64,000 bases of DNA from Verrucomicrobiota bacterium. Lineage in GTDB: Bacteria; Verrucomicrobiota; Verrucomicrobiia; Limisphaerales; UBA9464. Position 1 is the stretch's first letter, and the number at the start of each line of letters is the position of its first letter. A model generated the notes under the pieces. It was not told where the DNA came from. It was given only the letters and a program-made list of their open reading frames with translations, and searched no databases. The translations under genes and the position numbers were made by a program. The stretch lies in the NCBI GenBank assembly GCA_017309115.1, contig JAFLEF010000024.1:1-64000 (forward strand), given 5' to 3'. Below, piece after piece: positions 16,986-27,637 of this stretch.

Positions 16986-17507
16986 ATGAGCTTCGTGATG
17001 GTGGATGTCGAGGCGGATGGCCCGATACCTGGCGACTATTCCATGATCTGCTTCGGGGCCGTCGTGGTTCGAGGCGACTTGTCTGATTCGTTCTACGGCC
17101 GACTGCGCCCGATCTCGTCCCGCTGGATTCCCGAGGCCCTCGCCATCTCGGGCTTTACCCGGGAACAAACCCTGGAATTTCCCGAACCGGAGCCCGTGAT
17201 GCGCGAGTTCGCCGACTGGTTGGCGGCGCATTCCAAAGGCCGGCCAGTGTTTATCGCCGACAACAACGGCTTCGATTGGCAGTTCATCAATTGGTATTTC
17301 CACCACTTCACCGGCGCCAATCCGTTCGGCTTCTCCTCCCAAAACCTGGGATCCCTCTACAAGGGCGCCGTGCGAAATCTGTCCCGCACCTTCAAGCACC
17401 TCCGCAAGACGCCGCACACGCACCACCCGGTTGATGACGCGCGGGGCAACGCTGAAGCGTTCGTGGAGTTCACGCGCGATCTGAACTTCGGTCTCAAGTT
17501 CGAGTAA
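16986..17507 (+). CDS. 3'-5' exonuclease, DEDD superfamily
   Basis: A 173-residue nuclease of the RNase-T-like/DEDDh fold. ATG 16986 is chosen since the frame upstream is only repeat DNA. Acidic motifs are DVEADGP (Asp7, Glu9), DNNGFDW (about 92-98) and the C-terminal HHPVDDARGNAEAF (His plus Asp, about 146-159). The combination resembles the small Rv2179c-like exoribonuclease branch more than DNA polymerase epsilon subunits; this finer call is an inference. The start codon lies 10 bases after the inverted heptad repeat, so little room remains for a normal promoter. Confidence 0.82.
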   Translation: MSFVMVDVEADGPIPGDYSMICFGAVVVRGDLSDSFYGRLRPISSRWIPEALAISGFTREQTLEFPEPEPVMREFADWLAAHSKGRPVFIADNNGFDWQFINWYFHHFTGANPFGFSSQNLGSLYKGAVRNLSRTFKHLRKTPHTHHPVDDARGNAEAFVEFTRDLNFGLKFE

Positions 17508-17703
17508 CGCTCAATCAGCGGCCGCCCGCCCCGATTGCCGAATTCGGGACTCGATCATCCCACGGATGGGACGCGCCCTCGAACAGGGTTCCCGATCGTG
17601 ACCGTTCACTCCGCCAATTCCCCCGGGAATCCGCACCAATTCTCGGATTCCCCCCTCTGGCATGGCTTCTGCGCCCGGGCATCCGGCATCCCGCTCCATG
17701 CCT

Positions 17704-20175
17704 ATGAACCTCTTCCGATTTCTGATTCGACCGTTCCGGCAACATCCGGCCTTTGCCGCAATCGCGGTTCTCACCCTGGCGCTCGGCATCGGGGCCAACA
17801 CCGCCATCTTTAGTGTCATCCACGCGGTCCTGATTCGTCCCTTTCCGTATCCAGAACAAGAACAGATCGTCTTCATCTCCGGTGTGCTGCGTCGGGACGC
17901 CACCGCAACCACCTCGGTCAATTCTCTCGACCTCCTGGATTTCCAGCGCGAGGCCACGGCCTTTGCGGGTTTGGGTGGAGCTCAGGACGCTCAGTTGGTG
18001 GTCACTGGCAGTCAGGAGGCTGCGCGCGTGAAAGGAGCCAATGTCTCGCCATCCGTTCTCGAGTTGCTGCGCACGCCGCCGCTGCTGGGTCGACTGTTGT
18101 TGCCGAGTGACGATGTTCCCGGAGCCGCCCCGGTCTGTGTGTTATCCGACCGGGCGTGGGAACGGTTCTTTCAACGGAATCCGAATGTGGTGGGCAAGAG
18201 CGTGGTGCTGAACGGCACGAGTCACGAAGTCGTCGGGGTCATGCCGGGCAATTTCAAGTTCTGGAACGCCTGGTTCTATCGGCCGCTAACCTTGGGAATT
18301 CCGGAGGATCTTCGGAACACTCGGGGCGTGCAGATGAACATTTGGGCGGTGGGACGCCTCAAGCCGGGAATCAGCCACGCGCAAGCCACTGAGGACCTCG
18401 ACCGCATCGCCCGCCGAATCGAAGCGGCGTTTCCGATCGAGAACCGCGACCTCACCGTGCGGGTTCAAGAACTGGCCGAAACGGTCGGTGCGAGTCTGCG
18501 GCCCACCTTGCTCCTCCTGTTTGGAGCGGTGGGCTGCGTGTTGCTCATCGCCTGCGTCAACGTCACCAATTTGCTGCTCGCCCAGGGTGCCTCGCGAAGT
18601 CGGGAACTGGCCGTGCGCACGGCCCTCGGCGCCACTCAGGGACGAATCCTGCGCCTGTTGCTGGGGGAGACATTGCCCCTGGGACTGCTCGCCGCGGCGT
18701 TCGGCATTCTGCTCGCGTGGGGCGGCTTGAAACTCATTCTTTCAGTCATTCCCGTGGAGTTGATTCCCGCCGAAGCCACCGTGCGACTCAGTTGGCCGGT
18801 GCTGGCCTTCACGGTGGGAGTATCCCTGGTAACTTCGCTGGTCGCCGGATTGGTTCCAGCGTGGCAAGCCTCGCGCATCGATTCCGCGGATGCCCTCAAG
18901 GAGGGTGGTCGCACGGTCGGTGGGGAACGCGTAGGTCGGCTGCGCAGTGGTCTGGTCGTGGCAGAGGTGGCTCTGGCCTTCACCCTGTTAATCGGCGCCG
19001 GCCTGCTGGTTCGAAGTCTGCTGCAAGTGGCCCGAATAGATCCCGGCTTTCGGGTGGACAACCTAGTCGTGGCCTCCGCGCAGTTGCCCGAATCCCGCTA
19101 TTCGGATCCGGATCGCTCGCTCGCTCTCATTCGAAATCTGCGGGAGCGCGTTCATCTGCTTCCCGGTGTGGTCTCCTCGGGAATCCTGGGAACCCTGCCG
19201 ATGACGGGAGACAACTTCAGTGTTCCCTTGTTGGTGGAGGGACGCACCTACACGGCACAGGACGACCTACGATCTGTGACCTACACCACCGCCACCCCCG
19301 GGGCCATGGAAGCGATCGGACTGAAACTGAAGGAAGGGCGCTTCTTCAACGAGTTGGACCGGGCCGGAGGAGAACGCGTGGCGATCCTGAACGCCAAGGC
19401 CGCCCGTCAGTTTTTTGGCGACGAGAATCCGGTGGGCCGAAAGGTGGCCTCCGGAGTTCCGCGTTCCCTTTTGAGCAACCAAGAGATCACGGGTTTGTTG
19501 GCCGCTTTGGCGGATCCTCCCTTCGCGCGCGTGATCGGCGTCGTCTCCGACACCCGGCGCTACTCGCTCACCGCCGAGCCCCCTCCGGAAGTGTTCTACC
19601 CCTTCGAACAGGGCCTCGCCGTGCCCATGGTGCGCAACAATCTCGGCGTGGTTGTTCACAGTCACGGCAATCCCCAGAACGTGGTGGCCGCACTCCGCCA
19701 GGAGCTCCGGAATATGGACTCCGAACTCCCGCTCGACACCGTCCGAACCATGACTTCGATTGTCGATGAATCCCTGCGCGGACAGCGCTTCGTCGTCGTC
19801 CTGCTGGGATTGTTCGCCGGACTCGCCCTTCTGCTCGCCACCCTCGGGATCTACAGCGTAATGGCGTGGATGGTCAGCCAAAGGACCCGCGAACTCGGCA
19901 TCCGCCTGGCCCTGGGCGCCTCCCCCTGGGGAATGATCCGAATGGTGGTCGCCCAAGGAAGTCGTCCCGTCCTGCTCGGCTTGCTCTTGGGACTTGGGTT
20001 GGCGCTGGCCCTCTCCCGCGTCATCGCCAGCCAGTTGGTGAACACAACGCCGCATGATGTGCCGACCTACGCCGTCGCGGGACTGGGATTGCTGGCCGTG
20101 GCGTTGCTGGCCTGCTGGATTCCCGCCCGCCGCGCGGCCCGGGTGGATCCGATGAATGCCCTCCGCAGCGAGTAA
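17704..20175 (+). CDS. ADOP-type ABC permease (1 of 6)
   Basis: An 823-residue membrane protein made of two MacB/FtsX permease halves. It has one membrane span near 18-42 (AVLTLALGIGANTAIFSV), a periplasmic MacB-core domain to about 250, an FtsX block with spans near 265, 325 and 365, a second span-plus-core unit from about 415, and a final FtsX block with spans near 696, 755 and 789. It ends in ACWIPARRAARVDPMNALRSE-like sequence. No ATPase domain is present. Duplicated permeases without an ATPase are known from Acidobacteria and Verrucomicrobia; substrates are unknown. First of four consecutive copies, 33 bases before the next. ATG 17698 is an equally possible start. Confidence 0.9.
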   Translation: MNLFRFLIRPFRQHPAFAAIAVLTLALGIGANTAIFSVIHAVLIRPFPYPEQEQIVFISGVLRRDATATTSVNSLDLLDFQREATAFAGLGGAQDAQLVVTGSQEAARVKGANVSPSVLELLRTPPLLGRLLLPSDDVPGAAPVCVLSDRAWERFFQRNPNVVGKSVVLNGTSHEVVGVMPGNFKFWNAWFYRPLTLGIPEDLRNTRGVQMNIWAVGRLKPGISHAQATEDLDRIARRIEAAFPIENRDLTVRVQELAETVGASLRPTLLLLFGAVGCVLLIACVNVTNLLLAQGASRSRELAVRTALGATQGRILRLLLGETLPLGLLAAAFGILLAWGGLKLILSVIPVELIPAEATVRLSWPVLAFTVGVSLVTSLVAGLVPAWQASRIDSADALKEGGRTVGGERVGRLRSGLVVAEVALAFTLLIGAGLLVRSLLQVARIDPGFRVDNLVVASAQLPESRYSDPDRSLALIRNLRERVHLLPGVVSSGILGTLPMTGDNFSVPLLVEGRTYTAQDDLRSVTYTTATPGAMEAIGLKLKEGRFFNELDRAGGERVAILNAKAARQFFGDENPVGRKVASGVPRSLLSNQEITGLLAALADPPFARVIGVVSDTRRYSLTAEPPPEVFYPFEQGLAVPMVRNNLGVVVHSHGNPQNVVAALRQELRNMDSELPLDTVRTMTSIVDESLRGQRFVVVLLGLFAGLALLLATLGIYSVMAWMVSQRTRELGIRLALGASPWGMIRMVVAQGSRPVLLGLLLGLGLALALSRVIASQLVNTTPHDVPTYAVAGLGLLAVALLACWIPARRAARVDPMNALRSE

Positions 20176-20208
20176 CCTTCGTTCCGTGCCCTTCCCCTGA
20201 ACCCCTCC

Positions 20209-22689
20209 ATGAATTCATTCGCGTTTGCCTGGCGTCAGTTGCGGAAAAATCCCGGCTTCACCGCGGTCGCTATTCTGGTGCTGACCCTCGGCATCGGCGC
20301 CAACACGACCCTCTTCACGCTGATCAATGCCGTCATTCTCCGGCCGATCGCCGGCCGTGAACCCGAACGGCTGGTGGGAGTGTATTCCGAGGACACCACC
20401 CGCCCCGGCCAGTTCCGTGGCTTCTCCTATCCGAATTTCCAGGACGTCCGAGCCGGCCGGGACGTCTTCGAAGACGTGTTCGCCTTCAATCCCAGTCAGG
20501 TCGGCGTGCTGGAGGGCGACCAAACGCGTCGGGTCTCGTCGCTCAACGTCAGCGCGAACTACTTCTCCGTTTTGGGCGCGCCGATGTCGCTGGGCCGGGA
20601 ATTTCTTCCCGAGGAAGAAGCGTCCGGAGTTCCCGTGGTCATCGTCAGTTACCCGTGGTGGCAGCAGAACGGCGCGCGCCCGGAGATCATTGGTCAAACC
20701 CTTACGATCAACGGCCGGTCCTTCACCGTGGTGGGGGTGGCCGCCCGCAATTTCACCGGAACGGTCCCGACGTTTCCCGCGGACGTGTTTCTGCCCCTGC
20801 ACGCCGATCAGGAATCGCCGGGATTCCTCCGCCAGCGCGACCGCCATTCCTGGATGTTGATCGGTCGACTCAAGCCAGGGCTTTCCCTCGAAGCCGCCAA
20901 CGAACGTCTGCTCGCCCTCAGTCAGCAAATGGCCGAAGCCAATCCGGGCGAGAACCGGACCCAAAAGCTCGTGGTGGCCAGACTCCCCCGCATGGCCATG
21001 ACCATGCAACCCCACGACGATCACGGCCAGCTCGGGGCGCTGAGCGCCTTGTTGCTCACGTTGTCGGGAGCGGTGTTGCTGATTGCTTGTCTCAACTTGG
21101 CGAACCTGATGCTCGCCCGAGGAACGGCCCGATGCCGCGAGATTTCCATTCGCTTTGCTCTGGGTGCCACCCGGCGCACGGTCCTGGGTCAGCTTCTGGT
21201 GGAGGGTCTCCTGTTGGCGCTGTTCGGAAGCCTGTTGGGCCTGCTGGTGTCGGCCTGGACCGCTGAGAATTTGGTGGCCGCCCTGAATGCCATCAGCCCA
21301 GCCCGCCTGGAGCTCGACACCCGGCCCGATTACCGAGTGGTGGCCGCCACGCTGGGATTCTGCCTGCTCGCGGTGATTTTCTTCGCCCTTGGACCCGCAT
21401 GGAAGCTGGCGCGGATCGACGCCCAGAGCGGTCTGAACGAACGGGAGGGAACCACTCAATCCACCGCGGGCCGCAGTCTGTGGGCACCGCGCCATCTGCT
21501 CGTGATGGGTCAAGTGGCCCTGTCCCTCGCTCTGCTGGTGGCGGCGGGATTGTTCGTGCGGGGAGCGCTTCGAACGGTGGCCCCGGATCTCGGCTTCCCC
21601 TTGGAGCGCGGCTTTTACCTGGAATTGGATGGCGGGTTGGCGGGTTACTCCGAAACCCGAACGCGCCAGGTGTATGCCGAGGTTCTCGAACGAGTCCGAA
21701 CCCTTCCCGGCGTCGAGTCGGCATCACTCGCCGCTACGATTCCCCTGGGAATGTTGTCCATGGGCGAAGGCGTACAGCGCGCCGGATCGCCGCTTCCTCC
21801 TCCCACCTCCGCAACCTCGCCGGCGGAGGGCGAGGCCATTGGCGCCACCTTCAATGTCGTCAGCTCCGACTACTTCCGCACGCTGGGCGTCCGAGTTCAG
21901 CGCGGTCGGGAATTCCAGGACAATGAATTCCAACCCGGCGGGACCCGGCGCGTCGCCCTTGTGAACTCGATTCTCGCCGAGAAACTCTGGCCCGGAGAAG
22001 ACATCCTTGGACGCCAAATCCAATTCGGTCGGGACGGGACGATGGAAGTCGTGGGCGTGGTGGCTCCCTTCAAGTTTCACCTGAGCGAACACACGCTGAA
22101 TCCCATGGTGCTGGTGCCCTTTGGCCAGGACTTCCGCCCGGCCATGATCCTGCAGATCCGCGCCCTACCCGGAATGGATTCCGTCCGGTTGCTGGGCGTG
22201 GTCCGGGCTGAACTTCAACGACTGGATCCCAATCTACCGGTGCTCGGAGCCAAGACCCTGCAGAATCACGTGGAGACCAATGTGCAGGTCTGGGTGATTC
22301 GCACCGGGGCCGGTCTCTTTGTCGCGCTCGGGCTGATTGCGCTGCTGCTGGCGGTGGTTGGCGTTTATGCCGTCAAGGCGTTCATGGTGGCGTGCCGCAC
22401 GCGGGAAATCGGGATTCGCATGGCCCTGGGCGCCGATCGCTCCGAAGTGGTGGGAATGGTGCTATGGGACGGTCTGAAGATCACGGTCCTCGGATTCGGC
22501 CTGGGGCTGTTGCTGTCGGCAGGACTGGCCCGGGCAATGAGGGGATTCCTGTTTGAAGTTCAGCCGTTCGATCCCTGGGTATTCGGAGTCTCCTTGATCG
22601 CCCTGTCCCTGTCGGCAGGACTCGCCTGCTGGCTGCCCGCCCGCCGCGCGGCCCGGGTGGATCCGATGGTCGCTCTGCGGACCGAATGA
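20209..22689 (+). CDS. ADOP-type ABC permease (2 of 6)
   Basis: An 826-residue paralogue of the preceding gene with the same order: N-terminal span (VLTLGIGANTTLFTLINAV), MacB-like periplasmic core, FtsX block, second core, second FtsX block. The first FtsX block has LANLMLARGTARCREISIR, and the tail reads ACWLPARRAARVDPMVALRTE-like. It begins MNSFAFAWRQLRKNPGF, the conserved start of the family, which supports ATG 20209. Its periplasmic cores differ clearly from copy 1 in sequence, so the copies are old duplicates rather than a recent amplification. No ATPase gene is adjacent. Confidence 0.9.
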   Translation: MNSFAFAWRQLRKNPGFTAVAILVLTLGIGANTTLFTLINAVILRPIAGREPERLVGVYSEDTTRPGQFRGFSYPNFQDVRAGRDVFEDVFAFNPSQVGVLEGDQTRRVSSLNVSANYFSVLGAPMSLGREFLPEEEASGVPVVIVSYPWWQQNGARPEIIGQTLTINGRSFTVVGVAARNFTGTVPTFPADVFLPLHADQESPGFLRQRDRHSWMLIGRLKPGLSLEAANERLLALSQQMAEANPGENRTQKLVVARLPRMAMTMQPHDDHGQLGALSALLLTLSGAVLLIACLNLANLMLARGTARCREISIRFALGATRRTVLGQLLVEGLLLALFGSLLGLLVSAWTAENLVAALNAISPARLELDTRPDYRVVAATLGFCLLAVIFFALGPAWKLARIDAQSGLNEREGTTQSTAGRSLWAPRHLLVMGQVALSLALLVAAGLFVRGALRTVAPDLGFPLERGFYLELDGGLAGYSETRTRQVYAEVLERVRTLPGVESASLAATIPLGMLSMGEGVQRAGSPLPPPTSATSPAEGEAIGATFNVVSSDYFRTLGVRVQRGREFQDNEFQPGGTRRVALVNSILAEKLWPGEDILGRQIQFGRDGTMEVVGVVAPFKFHLSEHTLNPMVLVPFGQDFRPAMILQIRALPGMDSVRLLGVVRAELQRLDPNLPVLGAKTLQNHVETNVQVWVIRTGAGLFVALGLIALLLAVVGVYAVKAFMVACRTREIGIRMALGADRSEVVGMVLWDGLKITVLGFGLGLLLSAGLARAMRGFLFEVQPFDPWVFGVSLIALSLSAGLACWLPARRAARVDPMVALRTE

Positions 22690-22737
22690 CCGCGGAAGCG
22701 CTCGGAATTCTAAACCGAAACCTCAGCTTCAATTCCT

Positions 22738-25104
22738 ATGTCCGACCTCCGGTTCGCTCTGCGGCAACTTCTGAAACATCCCGGGTTCGCGGGTGTGGCC
22801 GTCCTGATCGTGGCGCTCGGAATCGGGTCGGTCACCGCGATCTTTAGCGCCGTCAACGCGTTGATCCTTCAACCTCCCGACTGGCCGCAACCGGAACGAC
22901 TCGTCGCTGTCTACGAATCCAATCTGCCCCGCAACGCTCCGTTCTTCTCCAGTTCTTATCCCAACTACCTGGACTGGCAGGCTCGCGGTCACAGTTGGGA
23001 ATCCCTGGGGGCCGTGGCCGGACGTCCGATGAACCTTACGGGCGGCGATCAGGCCGAGTATCTCCAGGTCCGGGCGATGACGGCCAATCTGTTGCCCACC
23101 CTTGGAATCCGGTTGGCCAAAGGAAGGGGATTTCACGCCGAGGAAGATCGCCCCGGACAAAATCGGGTGGCGGTGATTTCCCACGGGTTCTGGCAGCGCC
23201 GTTTTGGAGGAGCCTCCGAGGTTCTGGGACAGCAGGTCGAACTCGACGGGATTCGTCACGAGGTGGTCGGGGTGTTGGCGGAGGGCACGCTCTTTCCGGG
23301 TGGGCTGGAGATTGGAATCCCGTTGGGTGCCGATCCCGCCACCGAGCGGAGAATGAACCACGAACTCGATGTCTATGGCCGATTGAAACCAGGGGTCAGC
23401 CTGGAAGAGGCGGACACCGAACTTAAATCGATCGCGGCGCAGATCTGGACCGAGCATCCCGAGTTGGATCGCGGCTGGAGCACCCGTTTGGTCCCCCTCG
23501 TTCAGGATTTGCTCGCCCCGGAATTACACACCGGGCTCTGGGTGTTGCTCGGAGCAGTCGGTCTGCTGTTGCTGATCGCCCTCGCCAATTTCTCCAATTT
23601 GCTCCTGATCCGTTCGGCCGCCCGCGCCCATGAACTGGCGGTTCGGACGGCTTTGGGGGCCACTCGCGGTCGGGTCATTCGGCAGCTCCTGACGGAGAGT
23701 CTGGTCCTGACCGTACTCGGTGGATTTCTTGGCGTGGTCGTTTCACTCGGGGCGGTGGAGATTCTTCAGGCCACGGACCTACCCCGGGCCGGCGAGATTG
23801 CCTTGGACGCCCGGGTTCTGGGAGTCGCTCTGGGCCTTACCCTGCTGTCGGGACTGCTGGCGGGTCTGGGTCCGGCCTGGAGGGCTTCGCAATCCCGACC
23901 CCAGGAGGCGCTTCGGGGGCGCGCTCGAGGTTCCGGTCCAGCCTCGCGCTGGCGGGACGCCCTGGTCGTTGCCCAACTGACCCTGTCCTTCGCGCTGTTG
24001 ATCGGCTCGTCCATGTTGGTGCGCAGTTTCTGGCGGCTCCAGCAGGTGAACCCGGGATTCACCACCGAACGGGTGCTGTCTGTCTCGTTGCGTCCCCAGG
24101 ATAACGAGCGCGCCGCCCAGTTCTACGAGCGCGTCACCGAACGAATTGCCGCCTTACCGGAAGTGGCCGGCGTGGGCCTCATCAGCAGCCTCCCGCTCAC
24201 CGACGGCAACACCAGCAACAACATCTTTCCGGTCGGCCCATCGCCCCTTCCGGAAGAAGAGTCCATCCAATCCAGCTGGCGGCTGGTCGATGGTGGCTAC
24301 TTCGGTGCCTTGCAGATTCCCCTGCTGCGCGGCACCACGTTTGCCGGTCTGAGTCCGGAGCAGGCGAGCCAGTCGATCGTGGTTTCCGCGTCCCTGGCCC
24401 GCCAACTGTTCGGCGAGGCCGACCCCATCGGGCGTCAAACGGAACGCGGGGCCAAAGGCGGTGCCCGTCTGACCGTAATTGGAGTGGTGGGCGATGTGCG
24501 AAGCGAACGATTGAACCTCAAACCCGCGCCGACGTTTTACATGTCGATGCACCGGTTCGTGTACGGACCCATGCGGATGGTGATCCGAACCACGGGAGCG
24601 GTGGAACCCCTGATGAGCTCGATACGCCAGGTGGTTCGAGAACTGGATCCGAAGGTTCCGATCTTTCGGGTGCAGACCATGGAGGAGTTCCGCTCCGAAA
24701 GCCTGAGTCGGGAACGTCTGATCACGGGATTGCTCACCGGGTTTGCGGTTTCGGCGTTGTTCCTGGCGGCCTTGGGAACGTACGGGTCCATGGCCTTCAC
24801 GGTGCAGCAGCGGACCCGCGAGATCGGAATTCGCATTGCCGTGGGCGCCGAAGCTTCCGATGTGGTGAGGTTGATGGCCATTCACGCCGTCCGCCTGGTG
24901 GGTGTGGGGTTGGGCCTGGGTCTGCTGGTTGCCGTCGCTTCGGGCCGGCTCCTGACGTCGCTGTTGTTTGATGTCCGGATGCTCGACCCGTGGAGCTATG
25001 GCGTGGCCACCGTGGCCTTGATCCTGGCCGCTGGGGTGGCCTGCCTGCTCCCCGCCGTCCGGGCGACTCGCATTGATCCCTTGGTCGCCTTGCGGTCGGA
25101 ATGA
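22738..25104 (+). CDS. ADOP-type ABC permease (3 of 6)
   Basis: A 788-residue member, slightly shorter because the second periplasmic core is smaller. It starts MSDLRFALRQLLKHPGF at ATG 22738. The first membrane span (AVLIVALGIGSVTAIFSAV), first FtsX block (LANFSNLLLIRSAARAHELAVR) and second FtsX block (RTREIGIRIAVGAEASDVV) are intact. The C-terminus carries LLPAVRATRIDPLVALRSE. It lies 48 bases after copy 2. Its stop codon overlaps an ATG (25101) of the next frame, but the family start of copy 4 is further on. Confidence 0.9.
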   Translation: MSDLRFALRQLLKHPGFAGVAVLIVALGIGSVTAIFSAVNALILQPPDWPQPERLVAVYESNLPRNAPFFSSSYPNYLDWQARGHSWESLGAVAGRPMNLTGGDQAEYLQVRAMTANLLPTLGIRLAKGRGFHAEEDRPGQNRVAVISHGFWQRRFGGASEVLGQQVELDGIRHEVVGVLAEGTLFPGGLEIGIPLGADPATERRMNHELDVYGRLKPGVSLEEADTELKSIAAQIWTEHPELDRGWSTRLVPLVQDLLAPELHTGLWVLLGAVGLLLLIALANFSNLLLIRSAARAHELAVRTALGATRGRVIRQLLTESLVLTVLGGFLGVVVSLGAVEILQATDLPRAGEIALDARVLGVALGLTLLSGLLAGLGPAWRASQSRPQEALRGRARGSGPASRWRDALVVAQLTLSFALLIGSSMLVRSFWRLQQVNPGFTTERVLSVSLRPQDNERAAQFYERVTERIAALPEVAGVGLISSLPLTDGNTSNNIFPVGPSPLPEEESIQSSWRLVDGGYFGALQIPLLRGTTFAGLSPEQASQSIVVSASLARQLFGEADPIGRQTERGAKGGARLTVIGVVGDVRSERLNLKPAPTFYMSMHRFVYGPMRMVIRTTGAVEPLMSSIRQVVRELDPKVPIFRVQTMEEFRSESLSRERLITGLLTGFAVSALFLAALGTYGSMAFTVQQRTREIGIRIAVGAEASDVVRLMAIHAVRLVGVGLGLGLLVAVASGRLLTSLLFDVRMLDPWSYGVATVALILAAGVACLLPAVRATRIDPLVALRSE

Positions 25105-25130
25105 CCCGGAATCTGAGAACTCATTTTATT

Positions 25131-27572
25131 ATGACCGACCTGAAATACGCCTGGCGCCAATTGCTCAGAAACCCGGGTTTCACCGGTGTCGCCATTCTGA
25201 CTCTAGCGCTGGGAGTCGGCGCGGCGACCGCGGTATTTTCCGTGGTCAATGCGGTCCTCTTGCGACCGCTTCCCTATCCGGACTCGGACCGTCTGGTGCG
25301 CCTGTATTCCGAGTTTCCCAACTTTCCCCAGGGCGGTTTGCGTCGCTTCGCCGTGTCGGTTCCAGAGTACTTCGATCTCAAACAGGAAACCAAATCCTGG
25401 GAATCGCTGGAGGCGTGGGCCACTGGCGGGGTGAACCTTGCCGGAGCAGGACAACCGACCCGGGCTACGGCTGCCGCAGTCACCGGAGGAATGTTCTCCT
25501 CCCTGGGTATTCCACCGCTTCTGGGACGAACCCTTACGCCCGCGGACGATGCTCCGGGTGGCGCTTCCGTGGCCGTGATCTCTTACGGACTCTGGCAACG
25601 CTTTCTCGGCGCCGATCCCGCCGTGGTCGGCCAAAACATTCTGCTCAATGGAACCCGATGCACCATCCTGGGCGTCATGCCCCGGGATTTCGAATTCCCT
25701 CCAGGAGCCACGGACCCTACTGAACTCTGGGCGCCGTTGGGTCTGGACCCTGCCAATCCCGGAGGAAGAGCAGATCACAGCCTCAGCCTCCTCGGCCGTC
25801 TGCGCACAGGTGTGACCCGGGAACAAGCCCAGGCGGAGTTGGAGTCCCTGGCCCATCACTGGGGTGAGACGTCTTCGGGTCATCGGTTCGACGACACCAA
25901 ACACACGCTCGTGAGCTATGGTCTGCATGAGGAGGTGGTCCGAAGCGTGCGACCCGCGATGCGAATGCTACTCGGTGCGGTAGGATTCCTTCTGCTCATT
26001 TCGTGCGTGAACGTGGCCAATCTGCTCCTCGCCCGCGCGGAGTCCCGACAAAGAGAGATTGCCATTCGGGGTGCCCTCGGTGCCGGCCGGGCACGTCTGA
26101 TTCGTCAGTTCGCCATTGAAGGACTGCTGCTGTCATCGGCCGGAGTTCTCTTCGGATGCCTGATCGCCTTTGGCAGTCTGGAAATCCTCAAGTCCGCCAG
26201 CTACGCCAGCATTCCCCGCGCCTCGGAAATCGCCGTAGATGGTCGCGTAATCGGATTTGCCGCCGCCGTGTGTCTCTTAACGGGAATCGGCTTTGGTCTG
26301 ACGCCACTGGTTCATGTCCTCCGCCGCAGTTTGAACCCGGCCTTGAGAGTCTCGGCCGGTTCCGCCGGAGGAACTGCGGGCACGCAACACTTTCGGCAAG
26401 TGCTGGTGGTGGGCGAATTGGCCCTCGCACTGTGTCTGTTGATTGGCACCGGGTTGATGCTCCGAGGCTTCTGGAAACTTCAGGAAGTTCCGGCCGGTTT
26501 TGATTCCCAGAATGTCACGACTATGACGGTGGCGCTGCCCGAATCCCGATACGGACGTCCCGAGGTTCTGGAGTTCTGGAGGAGTCTGGACGAACGCTTG
26601 TCCGCCCTCCCGGGATTGGAATCCGTCGCAATGGCCACCGGCCTGCCCCCCAGCTACTCCAGCTCGCATAGCGATACTCAGATCGAAGACTTCGTACCGC
26701 GGGACGGGGGGCCCATTCAAAACGTGGAGTTCTACCAGGTGGTCAGTCCCGGCTACTTCCGTACGCTCCGGATCCCGCTGTTGGAGGGACGACTTTTCGA
26801 CGGGCGCGATGGTCCGCAGGCACCCGAGGTGGCCGTCATCAATCAGACCATGGCGCGCACCTTCTGGGGCAACCGCAGTGCCGTGGGACGGCGGATCCGG
26901 CCGAGCGGCACTACCAATTGGTGCACGGTGATCGGAGTCGTTGCCGACACCAAAAATGGTGGCCTCGACAAACCAACAGGCACCGAGATCTATCTTCCCT
27001 TCACCCAGCCCGCTGGACAGAACCGTTCTCAACGAATGTCTCTCCTGATCCGAACGCCCAGCAATACCCCAGCCGTCGTCAATGTGGTTCGCGGTGAAGT
27101 GGCGCGCTTGGATCCCGGACTGCCGCTCTCACGGGTGCGAACGTTGGAGGACCTAGTCGCGGCGGCCCAATCCCGTCCCAGATACTTCACCCTGCTGTTT
27201 ACCGTCTTTGCGGCTGTGGCCTTGGCGCTCGCCGCAGTGGGAATCTATGGAGTCATCTCGTACTCAGTGTCCCGGCAGTCGAAAGAGTTCGGTCTGCGCA
27301 TGGCGCTGGGCGCGCGCCGGGATCACGTGTTGGGCATCGTGTTGCGGCGGGGACTGAAACTAACCCTCGTCGGGATGGTCGTCGGATTGTTGAGTGCGTT
27401 AGCGTTGACGCGACTCCTTTCCTCGCTGCTCTTTGGCATCACTCCGACGGATCCGGCCACGTTCGTTACGGTCTCCCTCCTGATGGCGGCGGTGGCGTTT
27501 CTCGCGACCTATCTTCCTGCGCGTCGGGCGACCTTGGTCGATCCCGCTGACGTCCTGCGGGCGGAAGGCTAA
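25131..27572 (+). CDS. ADOP-type ABC permease (4 of 6)
   Basis: An 813-residue member. ATG 25131 gives the family start MTDLKYAWRQLLRNPGF; the ATG at 25101 overlapping the previous stop would add ten atypical residues. Both permease halves are complete, with VNVANLLLARAESRQREIAIR in the first FtsX block and SRQSKEFGLRMALGARRDHV in the second. The C-terminal motif is changed to YLPARRATLVDPADVLRAEG, the least conserved ending of the four. It is followed after 65 bases by a GH20-like hydrolase gene in the same direction, so a link to glycan handling is possible but unproven. Confidence 0.9.
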   Translation: MTDLKYAWRQLLRNPGFTGVAILTLALGVGAATAVFSVVNAVLLRPLPYPDSDRLVRLYSEFPNFPQGGLRRFAVSVPEYFDLKQETKSWESLEAWATGGVNLAGAGQPTRATAAAVTGGMFSSLGIPPLLGRTLTPADDAPGGASVAVISYGLWQRFLGADPAVVGQNILLNGTRCTILGVMPRDFEFPPGATDPTELWAPLGLDPANPGGRADHSLSLLGRLRTGVTREQAQAELESLAHHWGETSSGHRFDDTKHTLVSYGLHEEVVRSVRPAMRMLLGAVGFLLLISCVNVANLLLARAESRQREIAIRGALGAGRARLIRQFAIEGLLLSSAGVLFGCLIAFGSLEILKSASYASIPRASEIAVDGRVIGFAAAVCLLTGIGFGLTPLVHVLRRSLNPALRVSAGSAGGTAGTQHFRQVLVVGELALALCLLIGTGLMLRGFWKLQEVPAGFDSQNVTTMTVALPESRYGRPEVLEFWRSLDERLSALPGLESVAMATGLPPSYSSSHSDTQIEDFVPRDGGPIQNVEFYQVVSPGYFRTLRIPLLEGRLFDGRDGPQAPEVAVINQTMARTFWGNRSAVGRRIRPSGTTNWCTVIGVVADTKNGGLDKPTGTEIYLPFTQPAGQNRSQRMSLLIRTPSNTPAVVNVVRGEVARLDPGLPLSRVRTLEDLVAAAQSRPRYFTLLFTVFAAVALALAAVGIYGVISYSVSRQSKEFGLRMALGARRDHVLGIVLRRGLKLTLVGMVVGLLSALALTRLLSSLLFGITPTDPATFVTVSLLMAAVAFLATYLPARRATLVDPADVLRAEG

Positions 27573-27637
27573 GCGTTCGAACTGTTTCTCTTCGGGAGGC
27601 TCGCACCGCCGCGGTCCAGACGGTATGAAGGCTGCCG

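Noticed and set aside
20215-21513. Long open frame of 432 codons on the - strand inside permease 2
   Set aside because: It lies fully opposite a gene with clear protein motifs; long antisense frames are common in high-GC DNA. No motif seen.
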